64,000 nucleotides of DNA from Pseudomonas sp. UBA1879 (GCF_002338065.1 NZ_DDHJ01000018.1:1-64000), one strand, 5' to 3'. Positions 32,636-41,206 are shown, counted from the first letter of the stretch. Made by a program: numbers and translations. Notes: generated by a model from the sequence alone, not told the origin.

Positions 32636-32785
32636 GCACGCTGCAAGCCGTGAGCTTCAAGATAGAAGCAGGTCGGCTTGCAGCTTGCGGTCGGTATTTC
32701 GCATCCAATGAATAAGTCGCAAGCCAGGTCTGCAGGTCACCGCAGATCAGCTTGTAGCTTGCAGCTTGAAGCTCGCAGCTAAAGA
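32636..32785. repeat. REP cluster between sucB and lpdG
   Basis: Several copies of GCTTGCAGCTTG-like words in both orientations fill the 173-base gap (GCTGCAAGCCGTGAGCTTCA, GGCTTGCAGCTTGCGG, AGCTTGTAGCTTGCAGCTTG, GAAGCTCGCAGC). The outer copies are inverted and could pair over the whole gap. Same family as 1419-1500 and 42018-42088. It splits the suc-lpd operon. Confidence 0.8.
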
Positions 32786-32798
32786 GGAACTCTTTTTT

Positions 32799-34238
32799 AT
32801 GTCCCAGAAATTCGACGTGGTAGTGATTGGCGCAGGCCCTGGCGGGTATGTGGCCGCCATCAAGGCTGCGCAACTTGGTCTCAAGACTGCCTGCATCGAG
32901 AAGTATCAGGATAAAGAAGGCAAACTGGCCCTCGGCGGTACTTGCCTGAACGTAGGTTGCATTCCATCCAAAGCACTGCTGGACAGCTCCTGGAAATTCT
33001 ACGAAGCCAAGAACCAGTTCAACGTTCATGGCATCTCTATCTCCGGCGACGTGAAAATGGACGTGGCCGCCATGGTTGGCCGCAAGGCCCAGATCGTCAA
33101 AGGCCTGACCGGCGGGGTGGCCAGCCTGTTCAAGGCGAACGGCGTCACTTCCCTGCAAGGCCACGGCAAGCTGCTGGCCGGCAAGAAAGTCGAGCTGACC
33201 AAACCTGACGGCACCACCGAAGTCATCGAAGCCGACAACATCATCCTGGCGTCGGGCTCGCGTCCGATTGACATTCCGCCGGCGCCTGTCGACCAGAACG
33301 TCATCGTCGACTCGACCGGTGCCCTGGAATTCCAGACCGTCCCTGAGCGTCTGGGTGTGATTGGCGCGGGTGTGATCGGCCTCGAACTGGGTTCGGTGTG
33401 GTCACGTCTGGGTTCCAAGGTGACCGTGCTGGAAGCGCTGGAGAAGTTCCTGCCGGCCGCTGACGAAGCCGTTTCCAAGGAAGCGCAGAAGACCTTCACC
33501 AAACAGGGCCTGGACATCAAGCTGGGCGCTCGCGTGACCGGCTCGAAAGTCAATGGCAACGAAGTCGTCGTCAACTACACCGACAAGGACGGCGAGCAGA
33601 ATATTACGTTCGATCGGCTGATCGTGGCCGTTGGCCGTCGTCCGGTGACCACCGATCTGCTGGCTGCCGACAGCGGCGTCGACATCGACGAGCGCGGTTT
33701 CATCTTCGTCAACGATCAGTGCGAAACCAGCGTTCCTGGCGTCTACGCGATCGGTGACGTGGTTCGCGGTCTGATGCTGGCTCACAAGGCGTCGGAAGAA
33801 GGCATCATGGTCGTCGAGCGCATCAAGGGTCACAAGACCCAGATGAACTACGATCTGATCCCTTCGGTTATCTACACCCACCCGGAAATCGCGTGGGTTG
33901 GTAAAACCGAGCAGACCTTGAAAGCCGAAGGCGTCGAAGTCAACGTCGGTCAGTTCCCGTTCGCGGCCAGTGGCCGTGCCATGGCAGCGAACGACACGGG
34001 CGGTTTCGTCAAAGTCATCGCTGACGCCAAGACCGACCGTGTACTGGGTGTACATGTCATCGGCCCGGGTGCAGCAGAACTGGTGCAGCAGGGTGCCATC
34101 GGCATGGAGTTCGGTACCAGTGCCGAAGATATCGGCATGATGGTCTTCTCGCACCCGACGTTGTCGGAAGCCTTGCACGAAGCTGCTCTGGCCGTGAATG
34201 GCCATGCCATCCACATCCAGAACAAGAAAAAGCGCTAA
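32799..34238 (+). CDS. lpdG: Dihydrolipoyl dehydrogenase (E3)
   Basis: Flavoenzyme reoxidising dihydrolipoamide on SucB with NAD+ (EC 1.8.1.4); in Pseudomonas the copy in the suc operon (LPD-Glc) also serves the glycine cleavage and pyruvate complexes. 479 residues from the ATG at 32799, eight bases after AGAGGAACTC. The FAD loop is VVIGAGPGGYVAAIKA. The redox-active disulfide is C49-C54 in GGTCLNVGCIPSK, the NAD loop IGAGVIGLELGSVW, and the C-terminal HPTLSEALHEAAL brings the catalytic His-Glu pair. Confidence 0.97.
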   Translation: MSQKFDVVVIGAGPGGYVAAIKAAQLGLKTACIEKYQDKEGKLALGGTCLNVGCIPSKALLDSSWKFYEAKNQFNVHGISISGDVKMDVAAMVGRKAQIVKGLTGGVASLFKANGVTSLQGHGKLLAGKKVELTKPDGTTEVIEADNIILASGSRPIDIPPAPVDQNVIVDSTGALEFQTVPERLGVIGAGVIGLELGSVWSRLGSKVTVLEALEKFLPAADEAVSKEAQKTFTKQGLDIKLGARVTGSKVNGNEVVVNYTDKDGEQNITFDRLIVAVGRRPVTTDLLAADSGVDIDERGFIFVNDQCETSVPGVYAIGDVVRGLMLAHKASEEGIMVVERIKGHKTQMNYDLIPSVIYTHPEIAWVGKTEQTLKAEGVEVNVGQFPFAASGRAMAANDTGGFVKVIADAKTDRVLGVHVIGPGAAELVQQGAIGMEFGTSAEDIGMMVFSHPTLSEALHEAALAVNGHAIHIQNKKKR

Positions 34239-34273
34239 AAAACGCTGAGAAAAACCACGACGGTCCGCCCGTC

Positions 34274-34297
34274 GCAGGCCCTGTTAACAAGGCCTGC
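34274..34297 (+). ncRNA. Candidate sucC leader RNA structure
   Basis: GCAGGCC (34274-34280) pairs with GGCCTGC (34291-34297), and the enclosed part contains the palindrome TGTTAACA, so almost the whole segment is self-complementary. Outside it, GGTCCG at 34262-34267 and at 34305-34310 flank the hairpin as a direct repeat. A sucC RNA motif of Pseudomonas is known in the literature as a candidate cis-regulator (from memory); identity with this segment was not checked. Confidence 0.5.
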
Positions 34298-34449
34298 CGC
34301 GGAAGGTCCGTCGGACTCGACCTCCTCATGGACTTCGCTCCAGCACGCCCGTGCAGGCGCGACGTTCGAGGAGAAGCGGTCACAGGTGGTGCGGCACGCT
34401 ATGACGAGCAGCACCGAATGCGCAGTACCTAACGAAGACGGTAATAAGC

Positions 34450-35616
34450 ATGAATCTTCACGAGTATCAGGGTAAGCAGCTGTTTGCTGAATACGGCCTG
34501 CCAGTATCCAAGGGCTTTGCAGTAGACACCCCGGAAGCAGCGGCAGAAGCGTGTGACAAGATCGGCGGAACCGAGTGGGTCGTCAAAGCCCAGGTTCACG
34601 CAGGTGGTCGCGGTAAAGCGGGCGGCGTAAAGCTCGTCAAGAGCAAAGAAGACGCTGCGGCGTTCGCTCAACAGTGGTTGGGCAAGCGTCTGGTCACTTA
34701 CCAGACTGATGCCAACGGTCAGCCAGTCACCAAGATCCTGGTTGAATCCTGCACTGACATCGCCAAAGAGCTGTACCTGGGCGCTGTAGTCGATCGTTCG
34801 AGCCGTCGTATCGTGTTCATGGCTTCCACCGAAGGTGGCGTGGACATCGAGAAAATCGCTCACGACACGCCTGAGAAGATTCTCAAAGCCACCATCGACC
34901 CACTGGTTGGCGCTCAGCCATTCCAGGGTCGCGAACTGGCATTCCAGCTGGGTCTGAAAGACAAGCAGGTTGCGCAGTTTGCCAAGATCTTCGTCGGCCT
35001 GGGCAAGCTGTTCCAGGACCACGACCTGGCCCTGCTCGAAGTAAACCCGCTGGTGATCAAGGCTGACGGCGATCTGCACTGTCTCGATGCCAAGATCAAC
35101 ATCGACGCCAACGCTATGTATCGCCAGCCAAAGCTGAAGACCTTCCACGACCCATCGCAAGATGATCCACGTGAAGCCCACGCTGCCAAGTTCGAACTGA
35201 ACTACGTCGCGCTGGAAGGCAACATCGGCTGCATGGTCAACGGTGCCGGCCTAGCCATGGGTACCATGGACATCGTCAACCTGCACGGCGGCAAGCCAGC
35301 CAACTTCCTCGACGTAGGTGGTGGCGCTACCAAAGAGCGCGTGACCGAAGCGTTCAAGATCATTCTGTCCGACACCAACGTCGCAGCAGTACTGGTCAAC
35401 ATCTTCGGCGGCATCGTTCGTTGCGACATGATTGCCGAAGGCATCATCGGTGCAGTGAAAGAAGTTGGCGTGAAAATCCCGGTCGTTGTTCGTCTGGAAG
35501 GCAACAACGCTGACCTGGGCGCTAAAGTACTGGCGGAAAGCGGCTTGAACATCATCGCTGCAACCAGCTTGACCGACGCTGCTCAACAAGTTGTCAAAGC
35601 TGCGGAGGGCAAATAA
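34450..35616 (+). CDS. sucC: Succinate-CoA ligase (ADP-forming) beta subunit
   Basis: ATP-grasp subunit of succinyl-CoA synthetase (EC 6.2.1.5), making ATP from succinyl-CoA. 388 residues, the standard length. MNLHEYQGKQLFAEYGLPVS is the universal N-terminus; KAQVHAGGRGKAGGVKL is the nucleotide grasp; EVNPLVIKADGDLHCLDAKI holds the Mg2+ ligands; and GAGLAMGTMDIVNLHGG and NIFGGIVRCDMIAEGI are conserved. The stop overlaps the sucD start by one base (TAATG). The ribosome site is weak (GAAGACGG). Confidence 0.98.
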   Translation: MNLHEYQGKQLFAEYGLPVSKGFAVDTPEAAAEACDKIGGTEWVVKAQVHAGGRGKAGGVKLVKSKEDAAAFAQQWLGKRLVTYQTDANGQPVTKILVESCTDIAKELYLGAVVDRSSRRIVFMASTEGGVDIEKIAHDTPEKILKATIDPLVGAQPFQGRELAFQLGLKDKQVAQFAKIFVGLGKLFQDHDLALLEVNPLVIKADGDLHCLDAKINIDANAMYRQPKLKTFHDPSQDDPREAHAAKFELNYVALEGNIGCMVNGAGLAMGTMDIVNLHGGKPANFLDVGGGATKERVTEAFKIILSDTNVAAVLVNIFGGIVRCDMIAEGIIGAVKEVGVKIPVVVRLEGNNADLGAKVLAESGLNIIAATSLTDAAQQVVKAAEGK

Positions 35617-36503
35617 TGAGCGTCCTGATCAATAAAGACACCAAAGTTATCTGCCAGGGCTTCACCGGCTCGCAAGGTACTTTCCACTCCGAACAAGCCA
35701 TTGCCTACGGCACCAAGATGGTTGGCGGCGTGACCCCAGGCAAAGGTGGCACCACTCACCTGAACCTGCCAGTGTTCAACACCGTTCGTGAAGCCGTAGA
35801 AACCACTGGCGCTACCGCCAGCGTTATCTACGTACCGGCTGCGTTCTGCAAGGACTCGATCCTGGAAGCGGCGTTCGGCGGCATCAAACTGATCATCTGC
35901 ATCACCGAAGGTATCCCTACCCTCGACATGCTGGATGCCAAGGTCAAGTGCGACGAGCTGGGTGTTACCCTGATCGGCCCTAACTGCCCAGGCGTCATCA
36001 CGCCGGGCGAGTGCAAGATCGGCATCATGCCAGGTCACATTCACTTGCCAGGTAAAGTCGGTATCGTGTCACGTTCCGGCACCCTGACTTACGAAGCTGT
36101 GAAGCAGACCACTGACTCCGGTTTCGGTCAGTCGACCTGCGTTGGTATCGGTGGTGACCCGATTCCGGGCTCGAACTTCATCGACATCCTGAAGCTGTTC
36201 CAGGAAGACCCGAAGACCGAAGCGATCGTAATGATCGGCGAGATCGGCGGTTCGGCTGAAGAAGAAGCGGCTGCCTACATCAAGGCAAACGTGACCAAGC
36301 CGGTCGTCTCCTACATCGCGGGTGTGACTGCGCCTCCCGGCAAGCGCATGGGCCACGCAGGTGCAATCATCTCTGGTGGTAAAGGTACTGCAGACGAGAA
36401 GTTTGCAGCGCTGCAAGACGCAGGCGTCAAAACCGTGCGTTCGCTGGCAGACATCGGCAAGGCTCTGGCTGAGCTGACCGGTTGGGAAGTGAAGAAGGCC
36501 TGA
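35616..36503 (+). CDS. sucD: Succinate-CoA ligase (ADP-forming) alpha subunit
   Basis: CoA-binding subunit carrying the phosphohistidine intermediate. 295 residues. CoA-binding QGFTGSQGTFHSEQAI near the N-terminus; PNCPGVITPGECKIGIMPG; the phosphorylated histidine is H247 in KRMGHAGAIISGG. Translation is coupled to sucC through the TAATG overlap. A UUCG-loop terminator follows. Confidence 0.98.
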   Translation: MSVLINKDTKVICQGFTGSQGTFHSEQAIAYGTKMVGGVTPGKGGTTHLNLPVFNTVREAVETTGATASVIYVPAAFCKDSILEAAFGGIKLIICITEGIPTLDMLDAKVKCDELGVTLIGPNCPGVITPGECKIGIMPGHIHLPGKVGIVSRSGTLTYEAVKQTTDSGFGQSTCVGIGGDPIPGSNFIDILKLFQEDPKTEAIVMIGEIGGSAEEEAAAYIKANVTKPVVSYIAGVTAPPGKRMGHAGAIISGGKGTADEKFAALQDAGVKTVRSLADIGKALAELTGWEVKKA

Positions 36504-36529
36504 TCGCCTTTGATCGCTGACTGATCGAC

Positions 36530-36553
36530 AAAAGCCACCTTCGGGTGGCTTTT
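36530..36553 (+). terminator. Terminator of the suc operon
   Basis: AAAAGCCACC, loop TTCG, GGTGGCTTTT: a ten-base stem with a stable UUCG tetraloop, 26 bases after sucD. Confidence 0.92.
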
Positions 36554-36935
36554 GTGTTTCTAGAGCTTTGGTATGGGTTTGCGTGAAGATCCTTTGTTTT
36601 GGGCGTTGCGGATAACGGTTCCGCTCTTACAGCGAGTCACTTTCCTTTCGGGAAAAGTAACCAAAACCATTTGCTCCTGGCTTGGCCCTGACTTCGTCAG
36701 GGTTCCCGAACGCCGGCGACGCTCCATGGGCCCGCGCCGAACGGACATCCATGTCCTTGCGGCGCTCTCGCGGCATCCGTGCCGCTCGATCCATTCCGCC
36801 CCGCCTGCGTTCGGCCTGCACCCAAGTCGCGTTCTGCGTCTGGACTATCGCGTGAACGAGGCTTTTCAGGCTGGAGCTAACGCTCTTCGCGGCTCGATGC
36901 CGTGCGCAAGTCTTTGTGTTGTGCGCTGTCTGTCC

Positions 36936-37024
36936 TGTAGGAGCGAATTCATTTGCGAAAAATAGTTCTGGCGATGGAGGCCCATCATTTGTCCCTCTGA
37001 TTCGAGAATGAATTCGCTCCTACA
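36936..37024. repeat. REPIN, GAATTCATTTGCG subclass
   Basis: The arm TGTAGGAGCGAATTCATTTG (from 36936) faces AATGAATTCGCTCCTACA ending at 37024, with a loop of about 43 bases. Confidence 0.85.
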
Positions 37025-37180
37025 GCGCTAGCGTACGTGTCGCTTCGGGGCATTCTGTGAAAAAGCCTTCGCTGTAGGACCTTTCCGAAATGCGACGTGA
37101 ACGTGCGTTCAGTGGTCGGCCTGCCCTGTATTAGTGCGGGAAATAGGGTAGGCTACGCGCCATTTTGCAGGCCTGGCCCT

Positions 37181-37253
37181 CACAAGGAGCCAAGGTCTGC
37201 GGCGGGTCCATCTCAGAAGGATGGGCCGCATTTCCCTCGACCCTTTGGGAAAT
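37181..37253 (+). promoter_or_regulatory. brnQ leader with two hairpins and GGA motifs
   Basis: Hairpin 1: GCGGC (37199-37203) with GCCGC (37225-37229) and CCATC (37208-37212) with GATGG (37220-37224), with AGAAGGATG across its loop side. Hairpin 2: ATTTCCC (37230-37236) with GGGAAAT (37247-37253). ACAAGGAG lies just upstream (37182-37189). Both GGA words resemble RsmA/CsrA sites. There is no T-run. Confidence 0.45.
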
Positions 37254-37291
37254 CCTCTTCTTAATTCCGATTCAGCAGTGTGGTTTCTTTG

Positions 37292-38605
37292 ATGAAAGTG
37301 TTGAAAGGTCAGGACATCCTGGCACTGGGTTTCATGACGTTTGCGTTGTTCGTGGGTGCGGGCAATATCATTTTTCCTCCTATTGTTGGCTTGCAGGCCG
37401 GTCCTCATGTGTGGATGGCGGCGCTGGGCTTTCTTGTCACGGCCGTAGGCTTGCCAGTGGTGACCGTGGCTGCGCTGGCCAAGGTCGGGGGCGCGATGGA
37501 CGCATTGAGCAGCCCGATCGGCAAAGTCGCGGGCACGCTGTTGGCGGCCGTGTGCTATCTGTCCGTGGGCCCGTTGTTCGCCACGCCGCGCACCGCGACG
37601 GTGTCGTTTGAAGTAGGTCTCGCGCCGTTGACGGGCGAAAGCCCGCTGGCGCTCTTCCTCTACAGCCTGGTGTATTTTCTGCTGGTGTTCTGGGTGTCGC
37701 TGTACCCCGGGCGTCTGTTGGACACGGTTGGGCGTTTTCTCGCCCCGTTGAAGATCATCGCGCTGGCCGTTCTGGGCATCGCCGCATTTGCCCTGCCTGC
37801 CGGGGACGTGGGGACTGCACAGCCTGCCTACGTGGCGGCGCCATTTTCGCAAGGGTTCATCAATGGTTATCTGACCATGGACACCCTTGGCGCGCTGGTA
37901 TTTGGCATCGTTATCGTCAACGCGATCCGGTCCCGAGGCGTTGAGTCGCCGCGTCTGATCACCCGTTACGCGATCATCGCCGGGCTGATTGCGGGCGTCG
38001 GACTGGCGCTGGTTTACATCAGCCTGTTCCGCCTCGGGTCTGGCAGTCATGCTGTGGCCGCCAACGCTACCAACGGCGCAGCGGTGTTGCATGCTTACGT
38101 TCAACACACCTTTGGCACGCTGGGCAGCGGCTTCCTGGCGGTGCTGATTTCCCTGGCCTGCCTGGTCACGGCGGTCGGCCTAACGTGCGCCTGTGCCGAG
38201 TATTTCAGCCGAGTGCTGCCGCTGTCTTACAAGACGCTGGTGATCCTGCTCGCAGCGTTCTCGTTGCTGGTGTCGAACCTGGGGCTGACCAAACTGATCC
38301 AGTTTTCGATCCCGGTGCTAACAGCGATTTACCCACCTTGCATCGCGCTGGTAGCGCTGAGTTTCTGCAAGGATTTCTGGCAGGCGCAGGGCCGTGTCGT
38401 GGCGCCAGTGATGCTGGTGTCGCTGCTGTTCGGCACCGTCGATGCAATCAAGGGTGCCGGTTTCGGCGAATACTTGCCTGATGCCATGGCGCATTTGCCG
38501 TTAAGCGAGCAAGGTCTGGCCTGGTTGATCCCTTCGCTGATCACGCTTTTCGGCGCTGTGGTGGTCGACCGTATGCTGGGCAAACGCAACGAAGCGCTCG
38601 CGTAG
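37292..38605 (+). CDS. brnQ: Branched-chain amino acid transporter (BrnQ/BraB type)
   Basis: Inner-membrane LIVCS-family carrier importing leucine, isoleucine and valine with Na+ or H+. 437 residues from the ATG at 37292, with about twelve hydrophobic helices. The family N-terminus is MKVLKGQDILALGFMTFALF followed by VGAGNIIFPPIVGLQAG; KVGGAMDALSSPIGKVAGTL and CLVTAVGLTCACAEYF are also typical. The PAO1 gene in the same place after sucD is braB. No good ribosome site precedes the ATG (a GTG four codons earlier is no better), so the structured leader may matter for translation. Confidence 0.94.
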   Translation: MKVLKGQDILALGFMTFALFVGAGNIIFPPIVGLQAGPHVWMAALGFLVTAVGLPVVTVAALAKVGGAMDALSSPIGKVAGTLLAAVCYLSVGPLFATPRTATVSFEVGLAPLTGESPLALFLYSLVYFLLVFWVSLYPGRLLDTVGRFLAPLKIIALAVLGIAAFALPAGDVGTAQPAYVAAPFSQGFINGYLTMDTLGALVFGIVIVNAIRSRGVESPRLITRYAIIAGLIAGVGLALVYISLFRLGSGSHAVAANATNGAAVLHAYVQHTFGTLGSGFLAVLISLACLVTAVGLTCACAEYFSRVLPLSYKTLVILLAAFSLLVSNLGLTKLIQFSIPVLTAIYPPCIALVALSFCKDFWQAQGRVVAPVMLVSLLFGTVDAIKGAGFGEYLPDAMAHLPLSEQGLAWLIPSLITLFGAVVVDRMLGKRNEALA

Positions 38606-38658
38606 GGGAGGGGCGGTTTGGGCGTTGTGTCGTCACGCTGTTGCATTTTCATTGAGCA

Positions 38659-38693
38659 AAAATAAAGCCCGCGCAAGGCGGGCTTTATTTTTT
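38659..38693. terminator. Bidirectional terminator brnQ / small lipoprotein
   Basis: AAATAAAGCCCGC, short loop, GCGGGCTTTATTT followed by TTT; A/T-flanked on both sides, between convergent genes. Confidence 0.92.
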
Positions 38694-38707
38694 GGAAACT
38701 TCGGAAC

Positions 38708-38962
38708 TTACGGCTTAGTTGCTGCGGGCGCTTGCTGATTGTTCTCTTTGGCGCGCTCTTGAGCGGCTTCGGCATTCTTCTGCGCAGCTTCCTGACTTTC
38801 TTTGGCAGCGTCGTTCACTTTGTCTTGAGCCTTTTGCATGGACTCTTGAGACTGCTGGGCAGCCTTGTTGGCATCCTGTTGTTTATCTTCAGATTTTTTG
38901 TCACAGGCGGCGAGGCCCAGAGTGGCAGACAGCATGAGGGCAATGGCTAAAGTCTTACGCAT
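38708..38962 (-). CDS. Small coiled-coil lipoprotein, unknown function
   Basis: 84 residues. The signal MRKTLAIALMLSATLGLAAC ends at the acylated C20. The mature part is highly charged and glutamine-rich (SEDKQQDANKAAQQSQESMQ, KAQDKVNDAAKESQEAAQKN) and forms one long helix with Ala/Gln heptads, then a short Pro/Ala tail. It resembles small Lpp-like or entericidin-like envelope lipoproteins in layout only; no family was recognised. GGAGAAAC lies before the ATG. It is divergent from htpG. Confidence 0.82.
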   Translation of the reverse strand: MRKTLAIALMLSATLGLAACDKKSEDKQQDANKAAQQSQESMQKAQDKVNDAAKESQEAAQKNAEAAQERAKENNQQAPAATKP

Positions 38963-39301
38963 GGGGTGTTTCTCCTTATTGAATATCTACGTGCCTTCGA
39001 ACCCGCCCTTATTAAGTAAGTTCCATGTTTAATCGCGATAAATGAACAACCCTTTCATCGCGGTTAGATCGGGGTCGCCGCAGGGTGGATTAATCGTTTT
39101 TGCAGCCTCACACGCTTCTGCCCCTTACACGGGCCCTTCAGGCCTGGATATAGAAGGGCCATGAAGATCGGCACACACTCGCCTCATGGCTCTTGAAATC
39201 CCTGACCAAGCCCCCACCTTGATGACAACCCGCCGCCCGGCGCTGACAGACGCGCTGGGCGGCTACCCCTATTTGTGTGGACTGATTGGAGTTTGATGAC
39301 C
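38963..39301. other. Divergent region, small lipoprotein / htpG
   Basis: 339 bases without a gene. The lipoprotein side has TTATTAAGTAAG around 39010; the htpG side carries a heat-shock promoter (39192-39220). Nothing else stands out. Confidence 0.6.
39192..39220 (+). promoter_or_regulatory. Sigma-32 heat-shock promoter of htpG
   Basis: CTTGAAA (39192-39198), a 12-13-base spacer, then CCCCCACCTT (39211-39220): a good match to the RpoH pattern CTTGAAA / CCCCATnT, about 80 bases before htpG. Confidence 0.72.
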
Positions 39302-41206
39302 ATGAGTGTGGAAACTCAAAAGGAAACCCTGGGCTTCCAGACCGAGGTGAAGCAGCTGCTGCACCTCATGATCCATTCGTTGTACTCGAACAAGGAGATC
39401 TTCCTTCGCGAGCTGATTTCCAACGCCTCCGATGCCGTGGACAAGCTGCGCTTCGAAGCGCTGTCCAAACCTGAGTTGCTGGAAGGCGGCGCCGAACTGA
39501 AAATCCGTGTGAGCTTCGACAAGGACGCGCAAACCGTCACCCTCGAAGACAACGGCATCGGCATGAACCGCGACGACGTGATCACCCACCTGGGGACCAT
39601 CGCAAAATCCGGCACCGCTGACTTCATGAAGAACCTGACGGGCGATCAGAAGAAGGATTCGCACCTGATCGGCCAGTTTGGCGTGGGCTTCTATTCCGCG
39701 TTCATCGTCGCCGACAAGGTCGACGTGTACAGCCGACGTGCGGGCACACCTGCCAGTGAGGGCGTGCACTGGTCGTCCAAAGGCGAGGGCGATTTCGAAG
39801 TGGCCACCGTCGATAAGGCCGAGCGGGGCACCCGCATCGTTCTGCACCTGAAGGCTGCGGAAAACGAGTTCGCCGACGGTTACCGCCTGCGTAACATCAT
39901 CAAGAAATATTCTGACCACATCGCCTTGCCGATCGAACTGCCGAAACAACAGAACGCAGTGGAAGGCGAGCCTGAGCCTGCTGAAGAATGGGAAACCGTC
40001 AACCGCGCCAGCGCGCTGTGGACCCGTCCACGCACCGAGGTGAAGGACGAGGAGTACCAGGAGTTCTACAAGCACATCGCTCACGATTTCGAGAACCCGC
40101 TGAGCTGGAGCCACAACAAGGTCGAAGGCAAGCTGGAGTACAACTCGCTGCTGTACGTCCCGGCCCGTGCGCCGTTCGATCTGTATCAGCGTGAAGCGCC
40201 GCGTGGTCTGAAGCTGTATGTTCAGCGCGTGTTCGTCATGGATCAGGCCGAATCTTTCCTGCCGCTGTACCTGCGCTTCATCAAAGGCGTGGTCGATTCC
40301 AACGACCTGTCGCTGAACGTGTCTCGCGAGATCCTGCAGAAAGACCCGATCATCGATTCGATGAAGTCCGCCCTGACCAAACGCGTCCTGGACATGCTGG
40401 AAAAGCTGGCCAAGAACCAGCCGGAAGAATACAAAGGCTTCTGGAAAAACTTCGGTCAGGTCATGAAAGAAGGCCCGGCCGAAGACTTCGCCAACAAGGA
40501 AAAGATCGCCGGCCTGCTACGTTTTGCATCCACCTCCGACGAGAGCGGCGAGCAGAGTGTGTCGCTGGCCGACTACCTGGGCCGCGCCAAAGAGGGTCAG
40601 GACAAGATCTATTACCTGACCGGCGAAAGCTACGCGCAGGTCAAGAACAGCCCGCACCTGGAAGTCTTCCGCAAAAAAGGCATCGAAGTGCTGTTGCTGA
40701 CCGACCGTATCGACGAGTGGCTGATGAGCTACCTCAGCGACTTTGACGGCAAAGGTTTCGTCGACGTGGCCCGTGGCGATCTGGACTTGGGCAAGCTGGA
40801 CTCGGAAGAGGATAAGAAAGCCCAGGAAGAGGTCGCCAAGGACAAGGAGGGCTTGATCGAGCGCCTGAAAGCCGCGCTGGGCGACGCCGTCAGCGAGGTG
40901 CGCGTGTCTCACCGTCTGACCGATTCGCCTGCGATCCTGGCCATCGGCGAGCAGGATCTGGGACTGCAGATGCGTCAGATTCTGGAAGCCAGCGGCCAAA
41001 AGGTGCCGGAATCCAAGCCTATCTTCGAATTCAACCCGACCCATCCGTTGATCGGCAAATTGGACAACGAACAGAGCGAGGACCGCTTCAGCGAGCTGTC
41101 GCACATCCTGTTCGACCAGGCCGCGCTCGCGGCCGGCGATAGCCTGAAAGATCCGGCCGCCTACGTGCGTCGTTTGAACAAGCTGTTGGTCGAGCTCTCG
41201 GTCTGA
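39302..41206 (+). CDS. htpG: Chaperone HtpG (Hsp90)
   Basis: Cytosolic ATP-dependent Hsp90 chaperone. 634 residues from the ATG at 39302 (MSVETQKETLGFQTEVKQLL); the upstream ATG at 39296 is only four bases from GGAG, while 39302 is ten. N-terminal GHKL ATPase domain: EIFLRELISNASDAVDKLR, LEDNGIGMNRDDVI, IGQFGVGFYSAF. Middle domain around 235-500, with VFVMDQAESFLPLYLRFIKG, NVSREILQKD and VLLLTDRIDEW. C-terminal dimerisation domain ends EDRFSELSHILFDQAALAAG. A sigma-32-type promoter lies upstream. Confidence 0.98.
   Translation: MSVETQKETLGFQTEVKQLLHLMIHSLYSNKEIFLRELISNASDAVDKLRFEALSKPELLEGGAELKIRVSFDKDAQTVTLEDNGIGMNRDDVITHLGTIAKSGTADFMKNLTGDQKKDSHLIGQFGVGFYSAFIVADKVDVYSRRAGTPASEGVHWSSKGEGDFEVATVDKAERGTRIVLHLKAAENEFADGYRLRNIIKKYSDHIALPIELPKQQNAVEGEPEPAEEWETVNRASALWTRPRTEVKDEEYQEFYKHIAHDFENPLSWSHNKVEGKLEYNSLLYVPARAPFDLYQREAPRGLKLYVQRVFVMDQAESFLPLYLRFIKGVVDSNDLSLNVSREILQKDPIIDSMKSALTKRVLDMLEKLAKNQPEEYKGFWKNFGQVMKEGPAEDFANKEKIAGLLRFASTSDESGEQSVSLADYLGRAKEGQDKIYYLTGESYAQVKNSPHLEVFRKKGIEVLLLTDRIDEWLMSYLSDFDGKGFVDVARGDLDLGKLDSEEDKKAQEEVAKDKEGLIERLKAALGDAVSEVRVSHRLTDSPAILAIGEQDLGLQMRQILEASGQKVPESKPIFEFNPTHPLIGKLDNEQSEDRFSELSHILFDQAALAAGDSLKDPAAYVRRLNKLLVELSV

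Larger units (their letters stand above)
36554..37291. other. Long non-coding stretch before brnQ
   Basis: 738 bases. The first part (about 36590-36900) has a patchwork look: CTTTCCTTTCGGGAAAAG (a short inverted repeat near 36645), then a GC-rich block with frames of atypical composition. It resembles blocks I recall recurring in Pseudomonas intergenic regions and is probably a dispersed repeat. A REPIN follows at 36936-37024, then the brnQ leader with two hairpins. No coding region is convincing. Confidence 0.5.

Noticed and set aside
36573..36965. Plus-strand 130-residue frame after the suc operon
   Set aside because: No ribosome site, atypical Arg/Ser composition, and it runs into the REPIN; more likely dispersed non-coding repeat.
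38659..38693. Possible attenuator of brnQ
   Set aside because: It lies after the brnQ stop between convergent genes and is a plain bidirectional terminator.
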